NCBI GenBank assembly: GCA_019096065.1
Contig: JAGUCH010000003.1
Location: 11,160,001-11,224,000 of the forward strand
DNA: 64,000 bases
Reading direction: 5' to 3'
DNA from: Paracyclopina nana
Lineage: Eukaryota; Arthropoda; Copepoda; Cyclopoida; Cyclopettidae
A program made the translations under genes and the position numbers. Numbering within the stretch: position 1 is the first letter of the stretch; each line of letters starts with the position of its first letter. Below, piece by piece: positions 1 through 12,176 of this stretch. The notes beneath the pieces were generated by a model, which had not been told where the DNA came from, did not search any database, and was given only the letters and a program-made list of their open reading frames with translations.

Positions 1-3000
1 TTTCGAAAAGAAAATAGTGGCCTGAATGAAAATATTTCATAATGGTCTAGCACAGAAACTTTGCATGATCCAGTGTTCCCTCCTTTCCGGACTTTCGTTC
101 TGAGTGCCACAGAAGCCCCCGGAAAAGTTTGCTCTATCAAGTAATTTGACAAGCTTAATGCATTTGTCAATTTTTTTTAAAGTTTCCAAAGTTTTGAGCT
201 TCCTTCCGGAGCTGTCAAGTATGTCAAAGCCTCCTCTTTTTGAAGGAAACCAATCCTTTGCTAAATGAGGGAAAATCATCTCAAAGAAATTGCGAGCTGT
301 CACGAAAAAGCCAGAGGAAAGAGAACTCTTTCAGTCAACACAAGCTCAACAAAATGAGCTGAAAAAGTTGCTGCACATCGAAATGTTGACATTTTCTTTT
401 GGTTTTTCCTCAACTGAACATTCCAATTAATATTAAGACAAAGAGTATCCTGTTAGCTCATCTGACCAGAAAAATGTATTCCAGTATTCCTCTTTGAAAA
501 GTTGGTGCAAGCAATTTCACGTTCCATCTGCGCTAATGCATCAAGTGAGCTCTTACGTGGATTGGAGTGATGCAGAAAATCCGGAAAGCCCAGATACCCA
601 CTCGTTCATCAATAACTATTTGAACTTTTGCTTGTCCTTTCGTTGCATAACTTATAAGTGAAACTTCTTAACAAAAGAGGTCGCCCTAGGCAAAAGCTCT
701 TGCTATTAAAGAGCGACATCTATAATGTAAATTGCTTAAGCAAACATGGCTTAAGTCTTATAGCTTCCTCGTCATAATGTTTTTACACAGCTTTTGAGCT
801 CTTTTTTAGGCTCTAAAATTGCGTTTATGGCTAAAGAATATCTTTTCTCTAAAAGGTTTTTGTAAGCCCATGTTATCTTACATGATTTTGATGGGTGAGG
901 TGGAAATGAAAATGTTTTCAAAGTATATAGACTGAATTTTTTTTGCGAGGGCCCGACTTCAATCCGGGAGAAAGTTTGCATTGCAAAAACGAACTTTTGG
1001 CGGAAATTTCTCACATTGGACAAATATTGGTGCAGATTCCAAAGATGACTTTCATCTTTATGTAATCTATGTACTGATGCCACTTATTACTCTGATCTCC
1101 TATATTTTACCTGCTGTTTTATTGGACATCAACCAACTCAGGCCAAAAGTGAAGCTGCTTTTTTCTTTGATATCTCGTATGACATCATGACAATTTGTCC
1201 TCATGAAGAACTAATACATCTTGGGAAAATTATTTTTAGCCTCAACATCCAAGGCCTCATCCAGAAATAGACAAAAAGTTCCCTTATTGCCTCGTAGTGC
1301 ACAAAGAGCAAGAAATGACAAAAAAGACTTTCTATTGAAGGACTTCATCAGTTTGTTTTGGCCTTAATTACCTGACATGTGTCTAATCTTATTTTGGCTC
1401 TTTTAGTTGATGTTTTTCCCAGCTAAACTTCAGCATATGAAATCTTTGGGAGAACCGGAGGTTTTGCCATGTATGCATTTTGCTTCGGCTGTGCTATATC
1501 CTCGCGAGCCAAAAGCTCTGCTGCATGGAGGGGAGTCAACAAGAAAGGAAGAGGCCAGTCGCATTTTAGAAGAGAAGCCGTGAGATCTAAGTCAGTGTTC
1601 GTGTGGAGGAGCTCTTCTTTGATCGTGCAATTTTGTCGGCCTTTTGCTCCATGTGACTGCGATACTAATCGGAGTGTGCAAGCCACTAGTTGCTGGTTAC
1701 AAGGCTGATTCAGCTCTCACTGTCAAGCTGTAGATGAATCGGCACTCGGAACAATCGGAAAAAAATCCAATGTTCCCCTGAATAATTGATAACTAACCAG
1801 TACTGCTACAGTGTGAGGAGCCAGCTGCAGTAATCATGTATACGATAGGAGATCCTTTCGCAAAGTAAGTACCTGGATACCGAGTGAAAAAAGTAGGATC
1901 TTTCCACGCCGAGTATACACACATGCATGAAACTTTCCGTGCACATGACATTTTGGTCTGCTCCTCAGCTGTAGACGATTCCTTCTGGATTTTCTCTGCT
2001 GTTTGGCTTTTACACATAGTACATATTGGCTTTGCAGCCAGAACGGGAAGATAGCAAGAGTTAATCACATTATATGTAGGTTATATGCATGTTTTCCAGT
2101 TACACATATTTGGGAGTATGCTATAAGGATGGCTTAATTATAGTATTTTTTTAAGTGTCTTCTTGCAAAGAAGCTGAGCGGAAATGTTCGTGACATACTT
2201 GAAGGAAAGGAGGCTTTGTAGTAGGTCTTTGATGAAACTACCAATTTTGCACTAAAACGCCTTGGTGCCAAATGCTCGGTCCGAGAGTAATTTAGAGTTT
2301 TGCAAAAGGCCTTTAATGTTGAATTGTTGTACTGAACATTTGTCTCTACTTCATCGTGACACTTTTTGGGGGAATTTCTGAACTTTTGTCATGCATTTCA
2401 TTTTTTAGACTTGTCTGCTGTCTGCTTGGAGCTTCCCCTGTTTTGAAAGAAAGTCTTGACAATTTGCTCTTGGAAGATTGTCATCGAAACCTCCAAAGTT
2501 AAGCAGCTTACTGCTATTGTTGAATTTTTTTTGCAACCAGCATGGCATCATGAGATTCCCTGGAGAAGTACCAAAGAGCTCATTTTCAAGTTCTGCAGGA
2601 ACTTCATCGATCTAGCTCGGTTTTGTTAGCCCAGATGAAATTTGCCTGAATTTTTTATGCTCCCATCATAAAATGTCTTGTTTTCTTGTTAAAAAAGTTT
2701 CCCCTTCTTATTTCTGCCCACGAACTTGGGAAGCTAGAGGACTAATTGAAAAATTAATAACCTCTTTTTTGTGGATAAAAAATCCTGTTTCCTCTGAAGA
2801 TCTGCTCGGCTTATATTTTTCGTTTTGATGAAGCCGATTAGCAGCTCTTGCCAGTAGTTATTAGTGCATTGCATGCTTCATCAAGGAGAAAACGTAGAAG
2901 AAACTTTGGCCATTTTCTCGATCAGTTTTCTTACGTGCAGAACATACATGTTTCTCTTTGAAAGAGAACTGTTTAATCAAGAAAAGGAAGGTGCCATAAA

Positions 3001-4503
3001 TCATGAGAGACCTTGTCAAAGGAGGGCACCAGATTTCTTCCTTCTCCAACTTGCCAGCTTGTAAAAGAAGGCCAACAACTTCACATTCTGTTCAGTTAAA
3101 AAGAGAATGACCGAAAGAAAGACTTCTTCAATTTCTTTGACAGATTGATATTCTCTAAATTGTGAGCTAAGTATACGACATGAATAGGCTGATCAGGACT
3201 GAGTTGTTGGAAGCTGACACCATTTCCTCTTTAGGAGTGCTTCCAAGTCAGCAAATCTAGAAAGCTCAGTCACTGAGGCTTGTTTTTCTGTATTGGTCAT
3301 ATCAACACAATCCATTGGTCAGCATTGACATCATGCCTTGAGGTCTATTTTTATAAGTATTGGCCTATTTAACTTGGTCAAATTATGCAATTTTGATGAG
3401 AACTTGCTCCATATGGATGAATTTTTGCGATTCTGTATGGATGAATTTTTGCGATTCTGTATGGATGAATTTTTGCGATATGTGGAGAATTGAAAAGCTA
3501 AAAGTCGATTTAGAAAGCAATTTTCTAACCCACTTATTGTTTTCTTGTATCCACAAGGCTACAAGACTGAACTTGATAATGGAATAGGCTACGGATTTTC
3601 ATAATGCGATTTTTCCATTAGTTGCGCGTGCCACGAATTTCATGAAAAAATAACGAGGACGAGCAGGAATGGCTGTTTTGTGGCACAAAATTCCATCCTT
3701 CCTGGAATGTAGCAGGATTTCGTAAAAACAGGAATTCACCATATTTCAAGCATTTTCTATTAATTCTGGATTATCATGAATCTACACATTCGATCTTCTT
3801 CGTTTCGGCCTCACGGAGAGTGCAGAGGCCACGAGGCCAATAAATTAAACTTGTCATGGAAACCCAAACAGAGCTGCTTTCCTCTGAAATCTCAAGGATG
3901 ATTTCGGAGTGAGTGTGGCACTCACAATGTTGATTTTCAATGACCCTTTGGGCAAAATGTGTCTTGGCTACGACAGAAGGTTTCTCTGTTTTGGAGGTTG
4001 ATTGGAGGCCGCTCAGGCCTCGGAAAGGTTGGCCTTCACCGTCGCCGTCACAAAAGCGGGCATGGTAACCTACCCAAGTGCGACTGCTGGAGTTTGTACA
4101 CGCAGACTCTCTTTGTATATAGAAATCTCCGCTGATTCAGTTCGAGCAGCGTTCGCTACGAGGCAAAAGGTGCATATGCTGTCTAGTGTTTGGAATTGGC
4201 CCCAAACATGCTGAGGTTGTACCACGAAAGCTCTGGTCAAGCTCCCTTCCAGGAATCGCATCGTCGTAAAAAGCTGGTTGTGCCAACGTACGTAAGATAC
4301 ACAAGTGTATTTCAACCGATACATCTTACAGCAAACTAAGGTTGTTTCTTATTTGACCAATTTCTCCATTTGTTTGACCATTTTGTGTTGGAATGTTTTT
4401 GCCACCTTGGTATTTCCCAGTTTTTTTCCCATCCTCATAATCAACACCGTAGCTATTTGGCATACCTTGGCATCGTATATACATATACGCTAATGAAGCC
4501 ATT
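1..4503. other. Non-coding stretch, no supported gene
   Basis: No open frame here looks like a real exon: the frames are short, antisense pairs overlap freely, and no protein family is recognisable. The sequence is AT-rich and unremarkable apart from a small 24-bp tandem repeat near 3.4 kb. It may be 5' flank or a large 5' intron of the KCNQ gene that first becomes visible at 12177. Confidence 0.5.
3412..3479. repeat. 24-bp tandem repeat, about 2.8 copies
   Basis: The unit beginning TATGGATGAATTTTTGCG is repeated at 3412, 3436 and 3460 with no visible differences. The identity suggests a recent slippage expansion. The 24-bp unit keeps a reading frame open, which explains a short spurious ORF across it. 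Confidence 0.9.
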
Positions 4504-4898
4504 AGGGCGTTCCCATATTGGCCTGTTAGTCTAGTTAAGTTAGGTAGAAAGTTAAGTTTAGTTCAGTTCCGTTCCCAGATATTTATGTAGGTAGAACTTA
4601 ACTTAGCTTGATTTTATGTACTACTAGCTTACTTGCCCAGTTAAGTTCAGTTGCCAAACTGAACTTAGCTACAAAAAGTGTTCTCACATGCGTAGTAACT
4701 GAAGCTCGCTTAATTGTGAAAAGCTGACTTTGCTCATCAGCTGATGATGTACAACGCGTTGGCGTGTCAGCTCAGCGGTCAACTGAACATTGCTAAAACG
4801 AACCGAACTTGGCTAGAACAAGCTGAACTTAACTGATCAAGTAAGGTTGCTGTTTTAGCAACGTAACTTGACTAAAAATTATAATATGGGATCGCCCT
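4504..4898 (+). mobile_element. MITE family 1, copy 1 (395 bp)
   Basis: The termini are AGGGCGTTCCCATATTG on the left and, inverted, AGGGCGATCCCATATT on the right. The interior is rich in TTAAGTTAG/GAACTTAACTT motifs and has no coding capacity. The copy matches six others in this window almost end to end. Flanks ATT and ATA are compatible with a decayed 3-bp target duplication. Confidence 0.9.
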
Positions 4899-5878
4899 AT
4901 AAAGACTGGCAAAACAAAGCAAATCAGTTTATCAGCCATTTGATAGTAAAAAAACACCTTATTTTTTGTGATGTATCGATCGTTATGATGATGCTGGTGG
5001 TGGAAGTACAATGTAGAAGTGAAAGGAAGAAAGAAAGAGCTCTTGGCTGCGTAATATGAATGCATTAGTGCATTCCTTCAGCAATATACTACATATGCCT
5101 TCTTGGTCATCAACTAATTAATTTTCTTCCAAGCTTTCTCTCAGTGTGCAGTGATGAGCTCATTATTTCTGTCTCTTATTGTGTACTGCCTATCAAAGTT
5201 GGATTGGTAGTTATTGTAGCTTGAACAAAAGAGAAGAGGGAATATATTGATCCAGAGTTTGACCTCAGTAAAGCTCATGTGATTTTGTAATTAGTGCCTC
5301 TGGCCTAATTTCCTTTTCACTGGGGCTTTATCGAGCCTCCTCACATGAGACGATGCTAAAGGCTTAATGAGCCTTTGGAACGTACACAGGCTGCAGCTGA
5401 ATTTTTGTTCCAAGCTTGCAGCCTATTAAATGGTTATCAAACAAAGCTGCTGTGAGCCAATCAGGCATCCAACTTTGCCTGTAGATTCTCAAGGTGCAGC
5501 AGGAAAATTGAGTGTAATTTGAGGGAAGCAATTAACAAGTTGTGCTTCTTAAAGCTCTTGCATTGTGCTCACCTCATTACTACTCAAAAAGTTCCAATTT
5601 TCCTCTGTCAATTCTCACTGGTACTTTTCAAAAGTGGATGTACTTTGTGTGGCATATGATATAAATACCACGAATTGCTAGCTTTGAAAAAGCATGATAG
5701 CATATAATAGTGACGTGGTGAATAAATTTTTCATAATCATTTTAGTTGGAGCTTTCTATTTGCATGGTAATTGTTTTCCTTTCTGTCATCATCGTGACGC
5801 AAATAGAATTCTAGCTGCACATTATGGTATATGGTATCGATGAGGCGCGCGAGAAGCATATTTTATTACTGCAAAGTT

Positions 5879-6647
5879 AGCCCGTTCTCATTTTCATCTA
5901 GCAAGGCTCCTGTTATAATGTTGAGCGAGGCTCTTGGGAGGCTTGTAGCTCATCAACTACTGAGCCGATTGGCACCAAACTTGGCAGGATTCTTCAGTAT
6001 GCCCTAATGATTGTTCATGCCAAAATTCATCTGGATTCAAGGCTGATTAGTGGAGGCCATTTTGTCAGCAATTAGGCCGATTTCATACAAGCAAGCTGAA
6101 ATAAGCAAGGTACTTTGGAGGCTTATAGCTCAGCAACTACTGAATCGATTGGCACCAAATTTGGTAGGATTCATTAAGAGAGCATGATAAGCCACCATGC
6201 CAAATTTAAACTGGATCTGATGATCCCATCCAAAGGCTGACTTTACCTGCCCAAAAAGACAAGCTAGGCACCTAGCTTTGCTTAAAAAATGGCCTCCACT
6301 ATACGGCCTCGAAACTTAACTAAATTTGGAACACAGCCGTAGGTTGACATTTTGGTGAACCATACCAAATTTGGTGCCAATAAACTCAGTATTTACTGAG
6401 ATATTAGCCTCCCAAAGAACCTAGCTTAGCTTACCTTAGCTCGACTTTGATAAGATGAAATCGGCCTATGAAGTGTTGAGCAATGCTGCCTTGCTTCACA
6501 TTTTAAACGGCCCACAGTTGCTATTTGGCGGCCTCAGATCTCAACCAAATTTGAATCCAGCAAAGTTTGGTTCAAATTGGCTCATCAATTGTATTGAGCT
6601 ATTGCCTTGCTTTACTTTATTTTACTAAACTAATATGAGTACGGGCT
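5879..6647. mobile_element. Non-autonomous repeat with AGCCCG...CGGGCT ends
   Basis: The left end reads AGCCCGTTCTCATTTTC and the right end, inverted, reads AGCCCGTACTCATATT. Inside, the segment 'GGAGGCTTRTAGCTCA..CAACTACTGA..CGATTGGCACCAAA' occurs twice (about 5938 and 6117). A related copy starts at 13640. No coding capacity is seen, so I infer a non-autonomous DNA element. The 3-bp flanks (GTT/GCT) are inconclusive. Confidence 0.6.
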
Positions 6648-7413
6648 GCTATGTAGGCCTTAATTCTGCCCATAATTCTTAGTTATTCAACAACAGCATG
6701 TTATCCACCAACTGCCAAGGTTGGAAGGATCTTGGCATCAATCAATTGCCTCAGAATGCTTTGGTCATGATGCTGCCTTTTTAGTATGGGCTGGTTACAA
6801 AGGCCCTATAATCTTGCACATGTCATAATCACTCTCTTCCATTAGATGAGAAGCATAAAATTCACCTATTTTTAGCATGAAAAATATGACTAGTACTTTT
6901 TTTTAACATTTCGGGTGAAAAAGCTCTTATAGGTCGTTCTGGTAACTTGATAGCATGAGCTACTTTTGGTATCGGAAATGATCAACTTGGTTCATTTCCT
7001 AAATAAATCTTGAGTATTCAGTTAACTACTTCTTTCTTTTGCCAATTTAAATACAAATTAAAAAACGGCAGCCCTTGAACTTTGAGCTGTTTGCTGAGTC
7101 ATTTTCTCTTTGAAATACCTAAAATTAGTCAAAAATTAAAAGAAATCTAGGTTTGGCCGACAAGTTAGGAGGTTATTTAATTATCATTTTTACGTAGCTT
7201 ACTTTTGCCAAAATATCGACAGTAATTAAGCTTTATGGGAAGGGTTTTCCTTCTTTCCTTGGCAGATATTGAACAGCCTTGAAAGTTCTTTGATGTCGAA
7301 AAATCCTTTATGAATAAGTCAATTGCGCAACTTTGGTGATGTGCTCTCAATTTCCAAACTGCTCCGGATCGATCTGTATTGTTTGCTTTTCACAGACTCA
7401 ATTTGGAGACCAT
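6648..7413. other. Non-coding stretch, nothing recognised
   Basis: No coding exon, RNA gene or clear repeat is visible between the two flanking mobile elements. Confidence 0.5.
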
Positions 7414-8200
7414 AGGGCGTTCCCATATTGACCTGTTAGTTAAGTTAAGTTAAGTTAATAGTTAAGTTTAGTTCAGTTCCGTTCCCAGATATTTATGAAG
7501 GTAGAACTTAGGGCGGTCTCATATTCGTCAATTGGGCAAGGTAGGTGGACTCACCTTCCCACCTACCTAGGGTAGGTAGGTGAGGGTAGGCAGGTGAGGG
7601 TAGGCAGGTGGGTAGGTGGGTAACCTAGTAGCTTAGTGAACCAGTTAGTATGCAGGCAAGTTAAGTCAATTTGACCCAGAAATCACGAGAGGACATTGTG
7701 TGTAGAAGCAGCTTTTTGTTATGCTTAAAAAATTGACTTAACTTGCCTGCACTAACTGGTTCACTAAGCTACCAGGTTACCCACCTACCCACCTACCCAC
7801 CTGCCTACCCTCACCTGCCTACCCTCACCTACCTACCCTAGGTAGGTGGGAAGGTGAGTCCACCTACCTTGCCCAATTGACGAATATGAGACCGCCCTCT
7901 TAACTTAGCCTAATTTTATGTAGTACTAGCTTGCTTGCCTAGCTAAGTTCAGTTGCCAAACTGAACTTAGCTGAAGAAAGTGTTCTCATATGCGTAGTAA
8001 CTGAAGCTCACTTAATTGAGAAAAGCTAACTTTGCTCATCAGCTGCGGATATACAACGCATTGGCATGTCAGCTCAGCGGTCAACTGAACATGGCTAAAA
8101 CGAACCGAACTCGGCTAGAACAAGCTGAACTTAACTGATCAAGTAAGGTTGCTGTTTTAGCCAGGTAACTTGACTACAAATTCGAATATGGGATCGCCCT
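7414..8200 (+). mobile_element. MITE family 1, copy 2, carrying a nested element
   Basis: It has the same termini and interior as the copy at 4504. The 3-bp duplication CAT is perfect on both sides (7411-7413 and 8201-8203). Without the nested 389-bp element and its duplicated CTT, the length returns to about 395 bp, the family size. This copy fixes the target-site duplication of the family at 3 bp. Confidence 0.95.
7510..7898. mobile_element. MITE family 2, foldback palindrome nested in a family 1 copy
   Basis: Two arms of more than 150 bp are near-perfect inverted repeats, starting AGGGCGGTCTCATATTCG at both ends, around a short AT-rich centre. It is flanked by a direct CTT duplication (7507-7509 and 7899-7901). 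It interrupts the host MITE exactly within GAACTTAACTTAGC, so the ancestral sequence can be read by comparison with other copies. The near-identical arms indicate a recent insertion. As RNA it would form a very long hairpin. Confidence 0.95.
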
Positions 8201-9750
8201 CATGAAAGATACTACGCCACTTTCCTTCTCACCCGCTCGTACAAATGCCAAAGTTGCCATACTGCAGTGAAAGCACTTTGTGATCCAAACGTAATGGCGG
8301 GCTTGTAATCAGTGACTTTTGCTGACATCTTTTTTTACGAAACATTACCCATTATCCCTCCAATGCAATGATAGCTAGCTGCCACAAACTTTCTGCTTTC
8401 GATCTGGGTGGAATGGCAATTGTAAGTAATTGTAAAAAGCCAGCTCTTTCCACCGCAAAATCCAAATGCCAGCAGCATTCCTTGCTTCATTCTCCATGAA
8501 TTTGGTCTGTCATATGACGTCATCAAAATCTCTTTAAATCCTTTCATGAAAAAGTGGCATGACGTCACCGGTGTCAAAATCCTCCTTGATTGCATTTTAT
8601 ACAATTTTTTTCTTCGAGATACAAAGCATGAAATTAGTGCTATCCATGCATGCGTGAAACATTCCAAAATGCTCAGTTCTCTAGTTATGAAAAAGCGAAG
8701 GCTCGAGTGCGCGCAGTTTTGCAGCCGATACACACGTGTAAGCGTCGCTTGTTGTTGGTCCTCTTCTATCATCGCGCGTGAGGCGCTTACTTGCTTGCGG
8801 CTACAATCCATGCTCTCTTTACCAGCGTGTGCAATCTAAACTAAGCTATCTATATTAATAGTGACGGCTTCGAAGGACACGGACATCGGCCTTTTTCTCT
8901 CCTGTCTACGCATAGCTTGCTTTGTACTGGCGAAAAGTCTCGCATAATACATCGACTAGAGTGTCCTGGCGCAGCGTGCAACATCTGGAAGTTATCGGGG
9001 TAGCAGAAAATCACCACCACAAACAGCAGCTGCTTTCGCGAGCGGATTTTTTGGTGTCTCTCTGAATCCGATCATGGAAATGCTTGCCAAGGACTCCTCG
9101 CCGACTTTCAATCCCCAGATTGACTCTCTGGTGTCTCAACAACGAAGCCATTGTGTGATTGACAGATTCCACTATCGTATAAGCTCAGTTTGATTCTGGC
9201 CTTGAGTGCGTAAACAATGCAGCTATTTCATCCTCGTCATCAGCTCCTATAATCGTTGGGATCGAACGAGTGATAGATATAGGAAAGTGCAGTGAGAAAA
9301 GATTTATAGAATGATCCACGGAGATCCATGGTACAAGTAAGTGCGATGATTTGTGAGAGGGGATTTCAGGCATCAATCTTGCCTCACTGAGCTAAAACTC
9401 TGATTTTCTCTATCATGGAGAAAAAGCCTTTTTATGTGTCGTGAGTTGCTTTTTTGGAGGAAGAATTTCCATCTTGTCGATGCAAACATTTTCCTTTTTT
9501 ATCTGCTAAATCTTAGAGGAGGCAATTTAGCTGCTTTCAGATATGCTGAGAATTCTGTAATATCTTCGTCTTGGGACATTAATCTTGATCAGCAGTATTT
9601 TCGTACGAGTTCTTCGATAGAGAGCAGCTTATTCGCGAAGGTCGATGATTATTTTTGCACACACTCCATATATACCCTTCTGCTTAGCTGTGCTGAAATA
9701 TTTACGAGTGATTTGGCCTTGCAGCAGATCCTCATCATTTTCAACATGGC
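8201..9750. other. Non-coding stretch with two CRE-like sites
   Basis: No exon is supported. The only longer frame (158 codons on -, 8335-8811) has no family resemblance and a competing antisense frame. Base composition is somewhat richer in CpG between 8500 and 9100 than around it, which might mark a promoter. Confidence 0.4.
8515..8567. promoter_or_regulatory. Pair of palindromic CRE-like sites
   Basis: TGACGTCA occurs at 8515-8522 and again at 8560-8567, 45 bp apart. This is the consensus binding site of CREB/ATF bZIP factors. Two perfect 8-mers so close are unlikely by chance in AT-rich DNA, and they sit at the edge of a CpG-richer patch upstream of the visible KCNQ exons. That they drive KCNQ is only inference; no transcription start is identifiable. 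Confidence 0.3.
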
Positions 9751-10136
9751 ATCCCAACGAGAATTTTGAACGAAAATTCAGTTAAATATCGGGAACTTAT
9801 CGAGCATTAAAACAGTCCCCTTAAAGTTCTTTCCTAGGGTGCAATTCGGTGACGGAAATCACTGTTGAGAAGCTTTATAGTTAACTTAAAGTTATTGATA
9901 TTCTATCCTTAATAGTTCACTAAATCTTATTTACTTAAAGTTGTCTTATTGTTCTTGATATTTCAGGAGCTTTTCATTAATTGATATTCAGTAAATATTC
10001 AAGGAGATATTTTCATTTCAAAAATTAATTAGTTGTGGTCATTTTTACTTTCTAATTCATTATGAATTCACTGGTAATGCTTATAGTGGATGTTATTGTA
10101 TGAAGGAAAGAAAGTTAGAAAGCTGGTAAGAAAGAG

Positions 10137-10208
10137 TTGCCCAGGGAGGATTTGAACCCATGAACCTCAGGTTAGGAATCCGGTGTCTTGCCTCTAGACC
10201 ACTGAAGA
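10137..10208 (-). pseudogene. tRNA-like relic (SINE-head type)
   Basis: On the minus strand a good A box (AGTGGTCTAGAGG) and a good B box (GGTTCAAATCC) are correctly spaced. The anticodon and T stems pair poorly and the two ends do not form an acceptor stem, so this is not a functional tRNA. It is most likely a tRNA-derived SINE head captured in the surrounding element. Confidence 0.55.
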
Positions 10209-10329
10209 TCTCCATGTTATGTCTTCATTTTACTATTTATATTCTTGCAAAAATACAACAGATGGAGCTACCATACCTTATTAAAGCAGTTTGAAATTTT
10301 CTAAGTCCAATAAATGACTATGCAGTTTT

Positions 10330-10970
10330 TTAGCTGAAGAGTTACTGAAATGAAAGTCCCTGAATAGTCCTTAATTGGTCAAGAAGCATTCAAGTTTGAA
10401 AAATTACTGAGTATATTTTCTTGATCACTAATTGAGCGATCAATAAGTATTTATGCTTGAATAGTTGCTGAAAGAAAGTCTCTGATTAGTTCTTGAATTA
10501 GCAAGCAGAGAATGAATTCATGAAAAGTTACCAAAGAAATGTTAATGAATAGTTCTTTAGTGGTCAAGAAGCATTCATACTTGAAAAGCCACTGAAAAAA
10601 ATGTTCATGAAAAGTTCTCAGGTGATCATAAAGTGTTCATACTTGAAAAGCTACCAGACATAAGTTTCTGAATAGTTCTTGAGCATTCAAGAAGTCTTCA
10701 TTCATGAAAAGTTATTGAAAAATGTCTCCCTGAATAGCTCTTGGTTGATCATGAAGTATTCATACTTGAAAAGTTACCATATAAAAGTGACTGAATAGTT
10801 CTTGAGTGTTCAAGAAGTATCTGTGCTTGTAAAGTTACTGAATTAAACCTCTTGAATAGTTCACAAACATTCAAGAACTTTTCATGCAGAATATTAGATG
10901 AAGATTTACTGATATTAAAGTTTCTGATTTGCTCCCAAACACTCAAGAAGTATTCATTAATAAAAAGCTC
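10330..10970. repeat. Degenerate ~65-bp tandem array
   Basis: Units contain TGAATAGTTCTTGAGTG, a TCAAGAAG(C/T)ATTCAT segment and ACTTGAAAAGTTACTGA in that order, repeated about ten times with many substitutions and length changes. The divergence implies an old array. It makes up most of the 9751-11040 element. Confidence 0.8.
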
Positions 10971-11659
10971 CCAAAAAGCTCATTTTGCAACTTCGGGTAC
11001 TATTCAGACCCGAATCGGTAACTAAAATTCTCGTTGGGATGGTTATAGATGAGCTGTTCGTACAGGTAGATTGAAAATAGGCCAAGTTTGGAAATTGCTC
11101 TCGTCAAAAATTCAAAACATTTCACTAAAAATCATTTCATTATGTTTCATGACCAAATATTTGTTAGTTTATCCGTTAGAGCAGCTGATATGTATCGCAG
11201 CCAAGTTTAGCGCGCAAAAAAGGCTTCATTGTCAAGTATCCTGATGATACACAAAACCTGTCGTCCGGTCGACTAGCCAACTTTTTAATTCTGCTCTCCC
11301 AACCATAAAAAGTGTCTCTCGTGCAAAAGCAGCTTTCCCAGCTAGTCTCGAACACACATCCACTCGCAAAGGTTGTTCTGCTCCGCAACGACGTACATCA
11401 TCACGGTGCATGACTTAAGCCCTGATCAATATCTGCCTAAACAATGGGAGACCGTGAGGTTGAAAGGCTGCCCTCTCCAGTTCGAGTTTTGCTCACCAGG
11501 AGGATCAGCCAGTTCATATCTCACGACACTCACGTCTTATGGGACCCCTGGTTCAAGTAACTGAATTATTTCTCAATTGATGCAGCCAGGAAATCGATTT
11601 TGAATTGATTGATAAACTTTCCATGGGAAAACATACATTAGGACAGTTTTGGTAGCTAT

Positions 11660-12054
11660 AGGGCGTTCCCGTGTTGGCCTCTTCGCCAAGTTAAGTTAGG
11701 TAGAAAGTTAAGTTTAGTTCAGTTCCGTTCCCAGATATTTATGTAGGTAGAACTTAACTTAGCTTGATTTTATGCAGTACTAGCTTGCTTGCCTAGCTAA
11801 GTTCAGTTGCCAAACTGAACTTAGCTGAAAAAAGTGTTCTCATATGTATCGTAACTGAAGCTCGCTTAATTGAGAAAAGCTAACTTTGCTCATCAGCTGT
11901 GGATGTACAACGCGTTGGCGTGTCAGCTCAGCGGTCAACTGAACATGGCTAAAACGAATCGAACTTGGCTAGAACAAGCTGAACTTAACTGATCAAGTAA
12001 GGTTGCTGTTTTAGCAACGTAACTTGACTTAAAATTCGAATATGGGATCGCCCT
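11660..12054 (+). mobile_element. MITE family 1, copy 3
   Basis: It is 395 bp with termini AGGGCGTTCCCGTGTTG and inverted AGGGCGATCCCATATTC, and the same interior as copies 1 and 2. It lies just upstream of the first recognised KCNQ exon. Target duplication is not preserved. Confidence 0.9.
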
Positions 12055-12176
12055 TTTATAAGCTAGCCAGCTAATCAGGCTGATGGCTTTAGGGCGGCCA
12101 ACAATTCATCTGGTTTTGGGCGCGGTCACCACCAAATAGCAAAATGGCCGGATTTTATCTCTTTTCCTCGTTGCAG

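Larger units (their letters stand above)
9751..11040. mobile_element. 1.29-kb element with perfect 17-bp terminal inverted repeats
   Basis: ATCCCAACGAGAATTTT at 9751-9767 is perfectly inverted at 11024-11040. Between the ends lie a tRNA-like segment (10137-10208, -) and about ten degenerate ~65-bp tandem units. There is no coding capacity and no clear target-site duplication. I infer a non-autonomous transposon that has acquired or amplified an internal tandem array. The superfamily is not recognisable. Confidence 0.75.

Noticed and set aside
8335-8811. 158-codon ORF on the minus strand
   Set aside because: No recognisable motif, an antisense ORF overlaps it, and no splice or poly(A) context; length alone is not convincing in this composition.
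10137-10208. Functional tRNA gene
   Set aside because: A and B boxes are good but the acceptor, anticodon and T stems do not pair; kept only as a relic.
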